A DNA stretch of 62,535 bases from Candidatus Nomurabacteria bacterium. Lineage in GTDB: Bacteria; Patescibacteriota; Saccharimonadia; Saccharimonadales; Saccharimonadaceae. Below, piece by piece: positions 39,434-46,915 of the stretch (position 1 is the stretch's first letter; the number at the start of each line of letters is the position of its first letter). The DNA is taken from positions 1 to 62,535 of the forward strand of contig JAITNW010000008.1 in NCBI GenBank assembly GCA_031290255.1. The letters are read 5' to 3'. A model generated the notes under the pieces. That model was not told the DNA's origin and ran no database searches. It saw only the letters and a list, made by a program, of their open reading frames with translations. Both the position numbers and the translations under genes were made by a program.

Positions 39434-39607
39434 GACAATGTTGCTTACGCGCTCTACGCTCGTTACCTCCCAGTAACTTTTGGCGGAGCTTAGGTTACTC
39501 CTAGTTGTAATTTATGGCTAGAAATAACCTGTTACTGCGCCAATAGGTTGGATTATGGATCCATTTCCCCTCCTCTTTGTTTGTGCATTTTTATTTTGTT
39601 CAGGCAC
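39434..39607 (-). ncRNA. Candidate structured RNA, about 175 nt (6S-sized)
   Basis: The 5' end AATGTGC can pair with GCAACATT near 39437-39444, closing the molecule. Inside is a long imperfect hairpin (39482-39541: AGGTTA/TAACCT and CTAG/CTAG) and GTTAC/GTAAC. The minus-strand promoter at 39614-39642 fits this start. Size and closed-rod shape resemble 6S RNA, but I cannot confirm the family. No clear terminator follows; 39257-39433 shows only a GCTTCTC/GAGAAGC hairpin at 39361-39379. Confidence 0.45.
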
Positions 39608-39613
39608 ATTGTC

Positions 39614-39642
39614 ACTATAGCAAACATAAGCATAAAAGTCAA
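39614..39642 (-). promoter_or_regulatory. Promoter of the 39.5-kb RNA
   Basis: On the minus strand TTGACT and TATAGT are 17 bases apart. Confidence 0.65.
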
Positions 39643-39711
39643 TAATTCTCGTGTTCATTCTTTGAGTTATTTTCACAACACTCTTGTATTTTACAGATAT
39701 AAACCATCATC

Positions 39712-39742
39712 GTATATCGTTGTAATTTATACAACGATATAC
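39712..39742. repeat. Perfect 13-bp inverted repeat
   Basis: GTATATCGTTGTA and TACAACGATATAC flank ATTTA. No T run follows on either strand, so it is more likely an operator or RNA hairpin than a terminator. Confidence 0.7.
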
Positions 39743-39788
39743 ATAAATGCTCTGAATCTATTTTGTTTGCCTGTGATGTTGCACGCCC

Positions 39789-39838
39789 AGGCATGATCAT
39801 CTAGGCGCCCTTTTATTCCTGCCGTAGATGATTTGCCT
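39789..39838. repeat. Imperfect 18-bp inverted repeat
   Basis: AGGCATGATCATCTAGGC pairs with GCCGTAGATGATTTGCCT with three mismatches. It lies between the two RNA promoters and may terminate or insulate. Confidence 0.55.
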
Positions 39839-39869
39839 AGTGTTTGTCTTGTATCTAATATGAGTAGCC

Positions 39870-39944
39870 TGTGGAAAACTAGGAAAAAATCCATAAAGCT
39901 GAGTACAGAAATCTATTGACACAAGCTTTTTGAAGCTATATTAT
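39870..39944 (+). promoter_or_regulatory. Promoter region of candidate sRNA 3
   Basis: TTGACA (39916-39921) and TATTAT (39939-39944) are 17 bases apart. TATTATAGGGGTAG repeats the sRNA 1 start. The inverse of TTTTCCACA occurs at 39870-39878. Confidence 0.75.
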
Positions 39945-39950
39945 AGGGGT

Positions 39951-40062
39951 AGCTTTTGAACACAATTATTATTCAAGAGTTAAAAACAAAAAGAATCCAA
40001 AATATAACTCCACACTCTACATCGAAAGACCGGTTTTCCTCGCAGTTACCGGTCTTTCACTT
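39951..40062 (+). ncRNA. Candidate small RNA 3
   Basis: The transcript would contain a TTGAA/TTCAA hairpin, an A-rich linker and a 3' stem GAAAGACCGG/CCGGTCTTTC (40024-40058) followed by a weak T run. No convincing ORF is present. Like sRNA 2 it has a hairpin-linker-hairpin layout. Confidence 0.5.
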
Positions 40063-40085
40063 TGTCATAGATTTTTCCCAACAAA

Positions 40086-40106
40086 AAAAGCCCCGAAATT
40101 GGGCAT
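40086..40106 (-). terminator. tmRNA terminator
   Basis: On the minus strand GCCC and GGGGC form a stem followed by seven T residues, directly after the tmRNA CCA end. Confidence 0.75.
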
Positions 40107-40110
40107 TTTT

Positions 40111-40478
40111 TGGTGGAGCTGCCGGATACTGCCTCCGGGTCCGAAAAATCTTCATGTATCCAACCTACAAGCGTAGTTTATTCTTTTATCTCGGCAGATT
40201 CGATAAGCTGGAATAAACAAAACTTATCAATGCCTTGACGATATTTTTCGAATGAGCTGTTCGTCGGATAGCTCACCTTATCATCATAATATAATACCTT
40301 AGTCGCTATGATGCATTACGGCAAAGGCAGACCTAGAGAATATTCTTAGGCCATAGCGTAAGCAGGCATAAATGCCACGTGCTTACTAGCAGTTTTTTCT
40401 GCAATTATGTTAGGTACTTACGGTACAAATCGACTCGCATGAATACTGTTAATGATCCGTCTAAGCTTTGTCAGCCCC
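40111..40478 (-). ncRNA. ssrA: Transfer-messenger RNA (tmRNA)
   Basis: tmRNA rescues stalled ribosomes and tags the nascent protein. The 5' GGGGCTG pairs with 3' CAGCTCC before A and CCA, forming the tRNA-like acceptor. The T arm reads TTCGGACC-type near the 3' end. The tag frame at 40402-40346 encodes AEKTASKHVAFMPAYAMA and stops with TAA. Length is 368 bases. It is a one-piece tmRNA. Confidence 0.93.
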
Positions 40479-40528
40479 AATGAACACATTTTACCATACT
40501 TACGCTTTTATTTCAATACCAAAAGCTC

Positions 40529-40534
40529 TAGACT
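40529..40534 (+). promoter_or_regulatory. Leaderless-type -10 box of comM
   Basis: TAGACT is followed by CCTGTC and the comM ATG. The box is weaker than others of this set. Confidence 0.45.
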
Positions 40535-40540
40535 CCTGTC

Positions 40541-42055
40541 ATGATCAGCAAAGTACTATCAGCTATCCCTTGCGGATACGAAGGTAAAATTATAGAGGTG
40601 GAGGGCGATACCAACCGTGGGCTTCCAGCTTTTAATATTGTGGGTATGGCGAATAGAACAATTGACGAATCGAGAGAAAGAATCCGCTCTGCCTTAGTTA
40701 ATTCACTATTTAGTTTTCCTAAGGACAAACTTATTATTAGTCTCGCCCCTGCAGAGCTCACAAAAACCGGCGCTTACTTTGATCTACCGATAGCTTTGGC
40801 GATCATGGTTACGTCTGGGCAACTGCTTCAAACTGATGTGGATGGGAGGCTTTTTGTGGGAGAGTTATCCCTGACTGGCGAACTACGCCCTATAAGAGGC
40901 GCTATAAATATCCTTGAAGCAGCAAAAAAAATCGGCGTGAAAGAAATTTATATACCTGAGTCAAACTATGCGCAAGCCTCTTTGATAGATGGAATAGGCG
41001 TGATACCGGTGAAAAACCTCAAGCAACTATTTTGCCACCTGAAAGGCTCAACTAAGATTCAACCGAATCTGGATGTTGTAAAAAATACTAAAACAGATGA
41101 TTCAAGGACTATTTTGGATCATATCAAGGGCCAGAACTACGCAAAGCGCGCTCTTATTATAGCTATTGCTGGCCATCATAATATTCTGATAACAGGCCCG
41201 CCAGGCGCAGGAAAAACTATGTTGGCAAAAGCCGCGGTAAGCCTATTGCCTCCTCTTTCTGCAGAGGAGATGTTGGCGACCACGAAGATCTACTCACTCG
41301 CCAATGCTACAGATGATATTGTGCGCGAGCGGCCGTTCCGCTGCCCGCACCACACAGCCAGCCTAACTTCTATTGTAGGAGGTGGCTCAACAGCAATGCC
41401 TGGAGAAATATCTTTAGCCCATCTTGGAGTGCTGTTTCTTGATGAGTTCCCAGAATACCCGCGGTCAATACTGGAGTCACTCAGGCAGCCACTAGAAGAC
41501 AAATGCATATCTATAACTAGGGTGAGCCAAAAAGCACATTACCCGGCGGATTTTATGCTAATTGCTACGATGAACCCCTGCCCTTGCGGATATTTAGGAT
41601 CGCCAGATCACGAATGCACCTGCATGCCTACACAACTACTGAATTATTCCAAGAAGCTATCTGGGCCCCTACTGGATAGGATCGATATGATTATAGAGGC
41701 AAGAAAGGTGGAGAATGCAGATTTGCTAAAAAACGTCGGCGATTCGCGCGTAGAGCATAATGACGCGCAGAGGTTGATAAACAATGCAATGACGAGCCAA
41801 CGGAACAGATACGGTAAAACAGACACTTATAATTCTGCGCTAAGTTCCCATCAGATAGCTAAAAATTTGAAAATTAGCAGACCGGCGACCCAACTGCTAA
41901 TTCAGGCTTCAAATAGACTTGGTCTATCGGCGCGTGCCTATTTTAAATGCATAAAGGTTGCTCAGACGATAGCCGACCTCGAAATGGCGTCAGAAATTGA
42001 CGCCAGCCACATCTCTGAAGCGTTACAATATCGTCAAAAGCCCCATAATGTTTAG
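40541..42055 (+). CDS. comM: ComM/YifB-type AAA+ ATPase
   Basis: The 504-residue protein has the N-terminal YifB domain (GLPAFNIVGMANRTIDESRE onset) and a magnesium chelatase-like AAA+ module with Walker A GPPGAGKT at 219-226 and Walker B LFLDEFPE, plus NPCPCGYLG. ComM is a branch-migration helicase that helps integrate DNA during natural transformation. Presence fits the DNA uptake ability reported for Saccharibacteria. No Shine-Dalgarno is seen. Confidence 0.93.
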   Translation: MISKVLSAIPCGYEGKIIEVEGDTNRGLPAFNIVGMANRTIDESRERIRSALVNSLFSFPKDKLIISLAPAELTKTGAYFDLPIALAIMVTSGQLLQTDVDGRLFVGELSLTGELRPIRGAINILEAAKKIGVKEIYIPESNYAQASLIDGIGVIPVKNLKQLFCHLKGSTKIQPNLDVVKNTKTDDSRTILDHIKGQNYAKRALIIAIAGHHNILITGPPGAGKTMLAKAAVSLLPPLSAEEMLATTKIYSLANATDDIVRERPFRCPHHTASLTSIVGGGSTAMPGEISLAHLGVLFLDEFPEYPRSILESLRQPLEDKCISITRVSQKAHYPADFMLIATMNPCPCGYLGSPDHECTCMPTQLLNYSKKLSGPLLDRIDMIIEARKVENADLLKNVGDSRVEHNDAQRLINNAMTSQRNRYGKTDTYNSALSSHQIAKNLKISRPATQLLIQASNRLGLSARAYFKCIKVAQTIADLEMASEIDASHISEALQYRQKPHNV

Positions 42056-42084
42056 ATTGGGGGCGAATATATATGGTTTCACCC

Positions 42085-42113
42085 TTGTGGAACTTGCGGA
42101 ATTTTGATATAAT
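42085..42113 (+). promoter_or_regulatory. infC-rpmI-rplT promoter
   Basis: TTGTGG and TATAAT are 17 bases apart, about 40 bases before the infC ATT start. Confidence 0.7.
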
Positions 42114-42151
42114 GGTGGGTATAGAACCAAGTAGAAGAAAGGGCGACCGCC

Positions 42152-42667
42152 ATTAGCAACAACAATTCGCACACTCGCACCAACGGAGAAATTCGTTATC
42201 CAGAAGTTAGAGTTATTGGCACTGATGGCGAGCAGCTGGGCATTATGTCTAGTCGCGATGCGCAACTGTTGGCTAGAGATGCTGGGGTCGATCTCGTTGA
42301 GATATCGGCTGGCGCAAATCCGCCCGTGGTAAAAGTCATTGACTGGGGCAAATTTCAGTACCAGAAGATGAAAGAGCTAAGCAAGGCGAAGAAAAAATCG
42401 AAGCCTAGCGAGCTAAAACAGATGAGGCTTGGTTTGAAGATTGGGGAGAATGACCTCAATATTAAAATCCGCAAAATTAAGGAATTCCTTGACGAAGGTC
42501 ATCGAGTAAAGATCATGATAGTATTTCGTGGTCGCGAGATGGCGCACAAAGAACTGGGCAATGAGTTAGCAGAAAGAATTATTGAGTTACTCGGCACCGA
42601 GACTCTAGTGGATGGGAAACTCCAAATGAGCGGTCGTAACTTATCCTTCTCAGTAAGGCATAAGTAG
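42152..42667 (+). CDS. infC: Translation initiation factor IF-3 (ATT start)
   Basis: IF-3 prevents premature subunit joining and checks start-codon pairing. The N-terminal IF-3 pattern GEIRYPEVRVIGTDGEQLG lies upstream of the first ATG (42245). In that frame no ATG, GTG or TTG exists before a stop at 42122; the only fitting start is ATT at 42152, 8 bases after AAAGGG. This gives 171 aa, the normal length. Rare start use is the known basis of IF-3 autoregulation in other bacteria. Confidence 0.92.
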   Translation: MSNNNSHTRTNGEIRYPEVRVIGTDGEQLGIMSSRDAQLLARDAGVDLVEISAGANPPVVKVIDWGKFQYQKMKELSKAKKKSKPSELKQMRLGLKIGENDLNIKIRKIKEFLDEGHRVKIMIVFRGREMAHKELGNELAERIIELLGTETLVDGKLQMSGRNLSFSVRHK

Positions 42668-42739
42668 CGGACGGCGTCCAACGGTTCCCTGCACCCCAAA
42701 GCGTTGTATATATATTATCTAAAGCAGGAAAGGTAAAAT

Positions 42740-42934
42740 ATGCCAAAAATGAAGACCCATAAGGGTACGGCAAAGCGAATTAAGATTACCGGCACAGGCA
42801 AGCTCGTCCGCGAGCGTGCTTTTGGTAACCATATTCTTGCCAAAAAATCGAAGTCACGCAAGCGTAATATAAAAACCGCTGCGATCGTTAAGGGGAAAAT
42901 TGCTAAAAACGTTAAAAAGGCGCTAGGAGTATAG
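42740..42934 (+). CDS. rpmI: 50S ribosomal protein bL35
   Basis: This 64-residue basic protein starts [20 protein letters not shown], the bL35 signature, and sits between infC and rplT in the conserved order. AGGAAAGG precedes the ATG. The 72-base gap after infC contains a small GGACGG/CCGTCC-type hairpin. Confidence 0.96.
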   Translation: MPKMKTHKGTAKRIKITGTGKLVRERAFGNHILAKKSKSRKRNIKTAAIVKGKIAKNVKKALGV

Positions 42935-42938
42935 TGAA

Positions 42939-43280
42939 ATGAGAATCAAGAGAAGCGTGCCTGCACGAAAAAAGCACAAAAAGATACTAAAAGCCGCTAA
43001 GGGAATGCAACATTATCGCACCCGAAGCTATCGCCTTGCAAAACAAGGGGTGATTAAGGCTCTGCGCTACGCATACCGTGACCGTCGCAACCGTAAGCGC
43101 GACTTGCGTGCGCTATGGATTACGCGCATAAACAATGCTGCTCGTGAAAACGGGATGTCCTATAGTTTACTTATCAATGGGATGAAGAAAAATGGCGTTG
43201 AGCTAGATCGTAAGATATTGGCTGATCTGGCGGTAAACGATACTGCTGCGTTCAAATCTATAGTTGATAGCGTAAAATAA
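42939..43280 (+). CDS. rplT: 50S ribosomal protein bL20
   Basis: bL20 is an early assembly protein of the 50S subunit. The 113 residues follow the family pattern ([39 protein letters not shown]). It begins 4 bases after rpmI and ends before a strong terminator. Confidence 0.97.
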   Translation: MRIKRSVPARKKHKKILKAAKGMQHYRTRSYRLAKQGVIKALRYAYRDRRNRKRDLRALWITRINNAARENGMSYSLLINGMKKNGVELDRKILADLAVNDTAAFKSIVDSVK

Positions 43281-43283
43281 AAC

Positions 43284-43320
43284 AAAAAATACTCCCGAAA
43301 ATGTTTCGGGAGTATTTTTT
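43284..43320 (+). terminator. rplT terminator
   Basis: AATACTCCCGAAA and TTTCGGGAGTATT form a stem followed by TTTTT; the flanking A run would let it also serve rnpB on the other strand. Confidence 0.9.
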
Positions 43321-43339
43321 GCATTGCTTGATACCTGAA

Positions 43340-43687
43340 GAGCTCGTCCATAAGCCGGGTTCTGTAATTGGCCGAAGCCAACCAGCAACCATCTATCTAG
43401 CCCCGCAATTACTCACGGGGTCTAGCGGTGAGCGGCCATCCGCGAACCACGGTGTCTAGGCCTCCTTGCAGCCAGTAGGGTTTACCTCGCCGATTTGTCA
43501 CCAAACCGACCTGCGGGCTCTTACCCCGCTCATTTCACCCTTACCGTAGTAAAACCACGGCGGTATCGTTTCTGTGGCACTTTCCCTACCCTTACGGGCG
43601 GTTGTCGTTAACAACTACTGTGTTCTGTGCTGCCCGGACTTTCCTCTCGCCAATTTTTCAGGCCAGCGGTTGCTTGTACGAGCTCGC
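43340..43687 (-). ncRNA. rnpB: RNase P RNA
   Basis: This is the catalytic RNA that trims tRNA 5' ends. GAGAGGAAAGTCCGGGC near the 5' end and ACAGAACCCGGCTTATGGAC near the 3' end are universal P RNA segments; GAGCTCGT pairs with ACGAGCTC as helix P1. Length is about 348 bases. Confidence 0.96.
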
Positions 43688-43725
43688 ACTAATTATACTA
43701 TTTATTGAGGATAATCTCAAATGCA

Positions 43726-44598
43726 CTATTTAGTCTTGCGAATGTGAATATCAATGATTTTGTTAACTTCTGCGTCCGCCTTGGCATTTTGTTCTCTTGG
43801 AACATGAATTATGTTATATGAATCAAGCTGACCGAGTAGCTCTACTACGTCCGTGTGCACTTGAAACAGGTCGCTATTCTTGACCTTGTAGAGTCCATTC
43901 ATCTGGCTTACTAGCATCAAGCTATCGCTCACGAATCTAACTTTTTTGAGCCCCAGATCAAGTGCCTGTTTGACGCCTTCTTTTAGGGCATAATACTCTG
44001 CAAGCCTGCTGGTAGAAAAGCCTAGGAAACTGCCGCCGCTTTTTAAGAATGTGCCGTCTGCCGCGATTATGTAGTAACCGACACCACTTGGGCCTGGATT
44101 GCCCCTGCTGCCACCATCGACATATATAGTTGCGGCGTTGGCGGTAGCAATGTTGTCACTGGCATGCTCCGGAATACTATGGTCAATCTGTTGCTTGCTG
44201 CTCAGTATTCGTAGCACCATCAATGTGGCTTCTTCAAGCGCGACTACCCCTGTTTCTGTATTTTTTACCCATTTATACGCATTGTAGCGCTCGTTGGTGG
44301 TGCTAACTTGGCGATTTGATAACTCGACTTCATAAATAATGAATAGGTTGCCTTGCTTGGACGCGTTCTGTAGATCGGTGAAGGTAACAGCATCGGTCAG
44401 CTTAACGCTGCCGGCCTGAACCCCTAAGTATTCGTAAATGATCCTAGCCATAGCTTCATCTGGTTGCTCGCCAAAATGGATTCTTCCGGTAGGAAGCTCG
44501 TAGCTTGCCATCATCTCTGCTCTACCGCTTGCGCGCCTGAGCAACAGAATGTCGTCGTCCATTTTGCAGATTGCAGTAACTCGAATTCTCTGTTTCAT
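43726..44598 (-). CDS. Nudix-like domain fused to RNase HI
   Basis: The 290-residue protein has an N-terminal Nudix fold with a partly degenerate box (G38, E44, R52 and E56 kept; the first E of the REUxEE core is I53). A C-terminal RNase HI domain begins near 157 with YVDGGSRGNPGPSG (D161), followed by RLAEYYALKEG, VSDSLMLVSQMNG and an Asp near AKADAEVNKI, giving a complete DEDD set. ATG 44598 follows TATTAT by 8 bases; the upstream in-frame extension overlaps an RNA gene and is rejected. Confidence 0.85.
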   Translation of the reverse strand: MKQRIRVTAICKMDDDILLLRRASGRAEMMASYELPTGRIHFGEQPDEAMARIIYEYLGVQAGSVKLTDAVTFTDLQNASKQGNLFIIYEVELSNRQVSTTNERYNAYKWVKNTETGVVALEEATLMVLRILSSKQQIDHSIPEHASDNIATANAATIYVDGGSRGNPGPSGVGYYIIAADGTFLKSGGSFLGFSTSRLAEYYALKEGVKQALDLGLKKVRFVSDSLMLVSQMNGLYKVKNSDLFQVHTDVVELLGQLDSYNIIHVPREQNAKADAEVNKIIDIHIRKTK

Positions 44599-44640
44599 CT
44601 GTGTATATAATAGCATAAGTATTTTTGCGAGATAGGTACA

Positions 44641-44777
44641 AAAAAGCCCTAGACGAACGGTATTTTTCCCGTGATATATACACGGTGGGTATGTTCTTAT
44701 GCGATCATTCCGCAGAATGAAGCCACGAACCCCCAAATACATGATTATTCAGGAAAATCATGCGCCCGCCTAGGGCT
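44641..44777 (-). ncRNA. Candidate four-way-junction RNA
   Basis: The 5' end AGCCCTAGGCG pairs with CGTCTAGGGCT near the 3' end (44767-44777 with 44646-44656) and is followed by TTTTTT. Three hairpins lie inside: CATGATT/AATCATG, GTTC...GAAC enclosing TCATTC/GAATGA, and CCGTG/CACGG. A promoter places the start at the first base of the closing stem. It is upstream of the Nudix-RNase H gene but seems an independent unit. I recognise no family. Confidence 0.6.
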
Positions 44778-44783
44778 AACTTT

Positions 44784-44812
44784 AGTGTAACATTTTTAGT
44801 AAAATGTGGGAA
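44784..44812 (-). promoter_or_regulatory. Promoter of the 44.7-kb RNA
   Basis: On the minus strand TTCCCA and TACACT are 17 bases apart, with TG one base before the -10 (TGTTACACT), an extended -10. Confidence 0.6.
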
Positions 44813-44860
44813 CTACCTCCCTCGAAGAAGTGGGCTATTTCAAGCATCGAGTTACGAACT

Positions 44861-45502
44861 TCAAATATAGACCCCGACGATCCAATAGAATACTTTGAGA
44901 ATTGCATCCATCGCACCGCTCATGAAGCTAGAAAAGGCTGTGCCGAAGATCATCACGAGGACAAGTACAATCATAATGCCCCATCGCTCCATTTGCGCCA
45001 TGATGTTGCGCAAGAAATCTGGCGCAATGGCATAGAGTACTCTGCTACCATCTAGTGGCGGGATTGGAATCATATTGAAGATAGCAAATCCCATATTGAT
45101 AAACATCCAAGCCTGCACAAACGTAGACCAGAATGGTACTGGATTATAGAATAGGCCAGTAAAATGTCCTACTAGGAAACCAATGAAAGCAAGTAGAATA
45201 TTTGTGACTGGGCCAGCGATGGCGACTAGTGCGAACCCCCATTCTTTATATTTAAGATTGCGGGTGTCGATGGGGACTGGCTTAGCGCCTCCAAATACTG
45301 GGCCGCCACTGATTGCTAAGAGCAGAGGCAGTAAGACCGACATGAAGGGATCTAGGTGTTTGAGAGGGTTAAGGGTTAGGCGGCCGTTAGCCTTGGCAGT
45401 ATCGTCACCGAGCCAATATGCAACTAAGCCATGCATAAACTCATGGAGAACCATAGATGTTGTAGTTACGATAAGGACGATAAATAGATAGGTAATATCC
45501 AT
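44861..45502 (-). CDS. M50-family site-2 protease-like membrane protein
   Basis: The 213-residue protein has HEFMH at H20, E21 and H24 in the first membrane helix and NMIPIPPLDGSRV later, supplying the third zinc ligand Asp; four to six membrane helices are present. Such proteases cut membrane-bound regulators. There is no PDZ domain. TAGTAT ends 6 bases before the ATG with no Shine-Dalgarno. Confidence 0.92.
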   Translation of the reverse strand: MDITYLFIVLIVTTTSMVLHEFMHGLVAYWLGDDTAKANGRLTLNPLKHLDPFMSVLLPLLLAISGGPVFGGAKPVPIDTRNLKYKEWGFALVAIAGPVTNILLAFIGFLVGHFTGLFYNPVPFWSTFVQAWMFINMGFAIFNMIPIPPLDGSRVLYAIAPDFLRNIMAQMERWGIMIVLVLVMIFGTAFSSFMSGAMDAILKVFYWIVGVYI

Positions 45503-45508
45503 CTTTAT

Positions 45509-45514
45509 ATACTA
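45509..45514 (-). promoter_or_regulatory. Leaderless-type -10 box of the M50 gene
   Basis: TAGTAT is followed by ATAAAG and the ATG. Confidence 0.5.
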
Positions 45515-45533
45515 TCATAAATAGTACGGTATC

Positions 45534-45566
45534 AAAAAACCACAACTCATAAGGGTTGTGGTTTTT
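45534..45566. terminator. rpmB terminator
   Basis: AACCACAAC and GTTGTGGTT form a stem bounded by A and T runs, between rpmB and the M50 gene. Confidence 0.85.
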
Positions 45567-45583
45567 ATGATAAGATCAGCTTG

Positions 45584-45775
45584 CTATTTTAGGGCGCCTT
45601 TTTTGCGCAGCGTTCGCAAGGCGGATGTCGAAACGTTGACTTTGACTTTTTTACCATTTACGGTAAGGGTGCGCTTCTGGATGTTGGGTTTAAAAACTTT
45701 GCGGGTCTTGCGCTGTGAAAAGCTCACATTATGCCCATACATTTTGCCTTTTCCGGTGATTTCACATACTGCCAT
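45584..45775 (-). CDS. rpmB: 50S ribosomal protein bL28
   Basis: The 63-residue basic protein starts MAVCEITGKGKMYGHNVS and has the bL28 pattern KTRKVFKPNIQKRTL. It contains a single Cys, so it is not the zinc-binding form. The gene is monocistronic with its own terminator. Confidence 0.96.
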   Translation of the reverse strand: MAVCEITGKGKMYGHNVSFSQRKTRKVFKPNIQKRTLTVNGKKVKVNVSTSALRTLRKKGALK

Positions 45776-45843
45776 TGATTTTACTTCTCTTTAATATTTT
45801 ACAATTTAACTAATTATAGCGTAACTTACGGAATAAATCAACA

Positions 45844-46293
45844 CTAATCTAGCTTATATATCTCTGTAATTGGTGGCAAAGAAGATGCATTCTTGATTTT
45901 TAATTTTTTCTCGTGGATGATTGATGCTTTGAGCTCCGAATAATCCATACTGCCCATAGGAATGATAATCTTCGGCTCGATGACCCCTGCAACCTTAGAA
46001 TCACTAGTGCCGAGTATGTCTATTGGGCCGAGGTCGTCTAATTCTTCGATTTTGACATTGAGCCCTATTACTCCTACAGTAATACCGTAAAGCTCTACTC
46101 TGTACATAACGCTGCCACTCCCGACCGCTACGGCCGTGATCATCGCATCGCCGATCTCGAATTCGCCAGCGCCGCTAATTGCACCAACGGATAGGCCAGC
46201 GGATATAGTCGAGCGCTCTATATTAATATCAATGGACCGCTCCTTGGTCTTGATGCTGATTTCGTCTGGGTTTTTGAGTTCTATTTCAAACAT
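45844..46293 (-). CDS. MBL-fold-like protein lacking the metal motif
   Basis: The 149-residue protein has ISGAGEFEIGDAMITAVAVG and later EPKIIIPMG, resembling the C-terminal half of UlaG-like metallo-beta-lactamase proteins of Patescibacteria. The HxHxDH zinc motif is absent, and the N-terminal part is very short. ATG 46293 follows AGGAGG. It lies just downstream of an HTH protein in the rpsF-miaA string. The function is unknown. Confidence 0.65.
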   Translation of the reverse strand: MFEIELKNPDEISIKTKERSIDINIERSTISAGLSVGAISGAGEFEIGDAMITAVAVGSGSVMYRVELYGITVGVIGLNVKIEELDDLGPIDILGTSDSKVAGVIEPKIIIPMGSMDYSELKASIIHEKKLKIKNASSLPPITEIYKLD

Positions 46294-46315
46294 AATGCGT
46301 CCTCCTTGATGGGCG

Positions 46316-46915
46316 TTACAATATTTTTTCTGGATCAATGGTTTCGGTGATATCTAACATCCAGAGCTCTGACAGGAATTTATCTTTTACGCTTTTGCGA
46401 TATAGGTAATCATCACGACTAAGAATGACGTAATTTAATGGCTTGCCCTGCTTCTTCTCGACAATCTCGGCCCAGTGGGTGAGCTTCTTGATGCGGTCAT
46501 CGCCGACGATCAATAAGTCGACGCCGTCTTGGCCGGGCAAGCGGTTCGTAACAACAAGTGCCGTGAGTATATTCTTTACGGGCTTCGAGTATTCATCCCA
46601 GCTCGTGCGATGCACGTCCATGTCTTTGACTGTACTAATTTTCTTTGAGAATATCTCGGTCATTGGACGGGCGAATGGATGCTTATTGTTGGCAGAGTAA
46701 TATACCTTATTCTCATAGGTTTCTACCTTGACCAAGCCAAGTGCATTTAGGTTGGTCAATTCACGGCGGACAGAGTTAATCTGTTCCTCGATGACTCTGG
46801 TGATTTCCCTGACGTAATAAGACTTGTCTGGATTCTCGAAAAATAGCGCCAAAAGCTTGGCTCTGGTCTTAGAGCCGAACAATTTTTCTAATGGAGTAGA
46901 TTTTTCTTTGCTCAT
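46316..46915 (-). CDS. Winged-helix protein with nucleotidyltransferase-like domain
   Basis: The 199-residue protein has an N-terminal winged helix (LEKLFGSKTRAKLLALFF then YYVREITRVIEEQINSVRRE, a likely recognition helix). The C-terminal part (LLIVGDDRIKKLTHWAEIVE) resembles a minimal nucleotidyltransferase or regulator sensor fold, without a full catalytic GSxxxxD. The ATG overlaps the miaA stop as ATGA. It is likely a transcription regulator. Confidence 0.7.
   Translation of the reverse strand: MSKEKSTPLEKLFGSKTRAKLLALFFENPDKSYYVREITRVIEEQINSVRRELTNLNALGLVKVETYENKVYYSANNKHPFARPMTEIFSKKISTVKDMDVHRTSWDEYSKPVKNILTALVVTNRLPGQDGVDLLIVGDDRIKKLTHWAEIVEKKQGKPLNYVILSRDDYLYRKSVKDKFLSELWMLDITETIDPEKIL

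Noticed and set aside
44599-44742. N-terminal extension of the Nudix-RNase H gene
   Set aside because: It overlaps a promoter-driven structured RNA and adds no recognisable domain.
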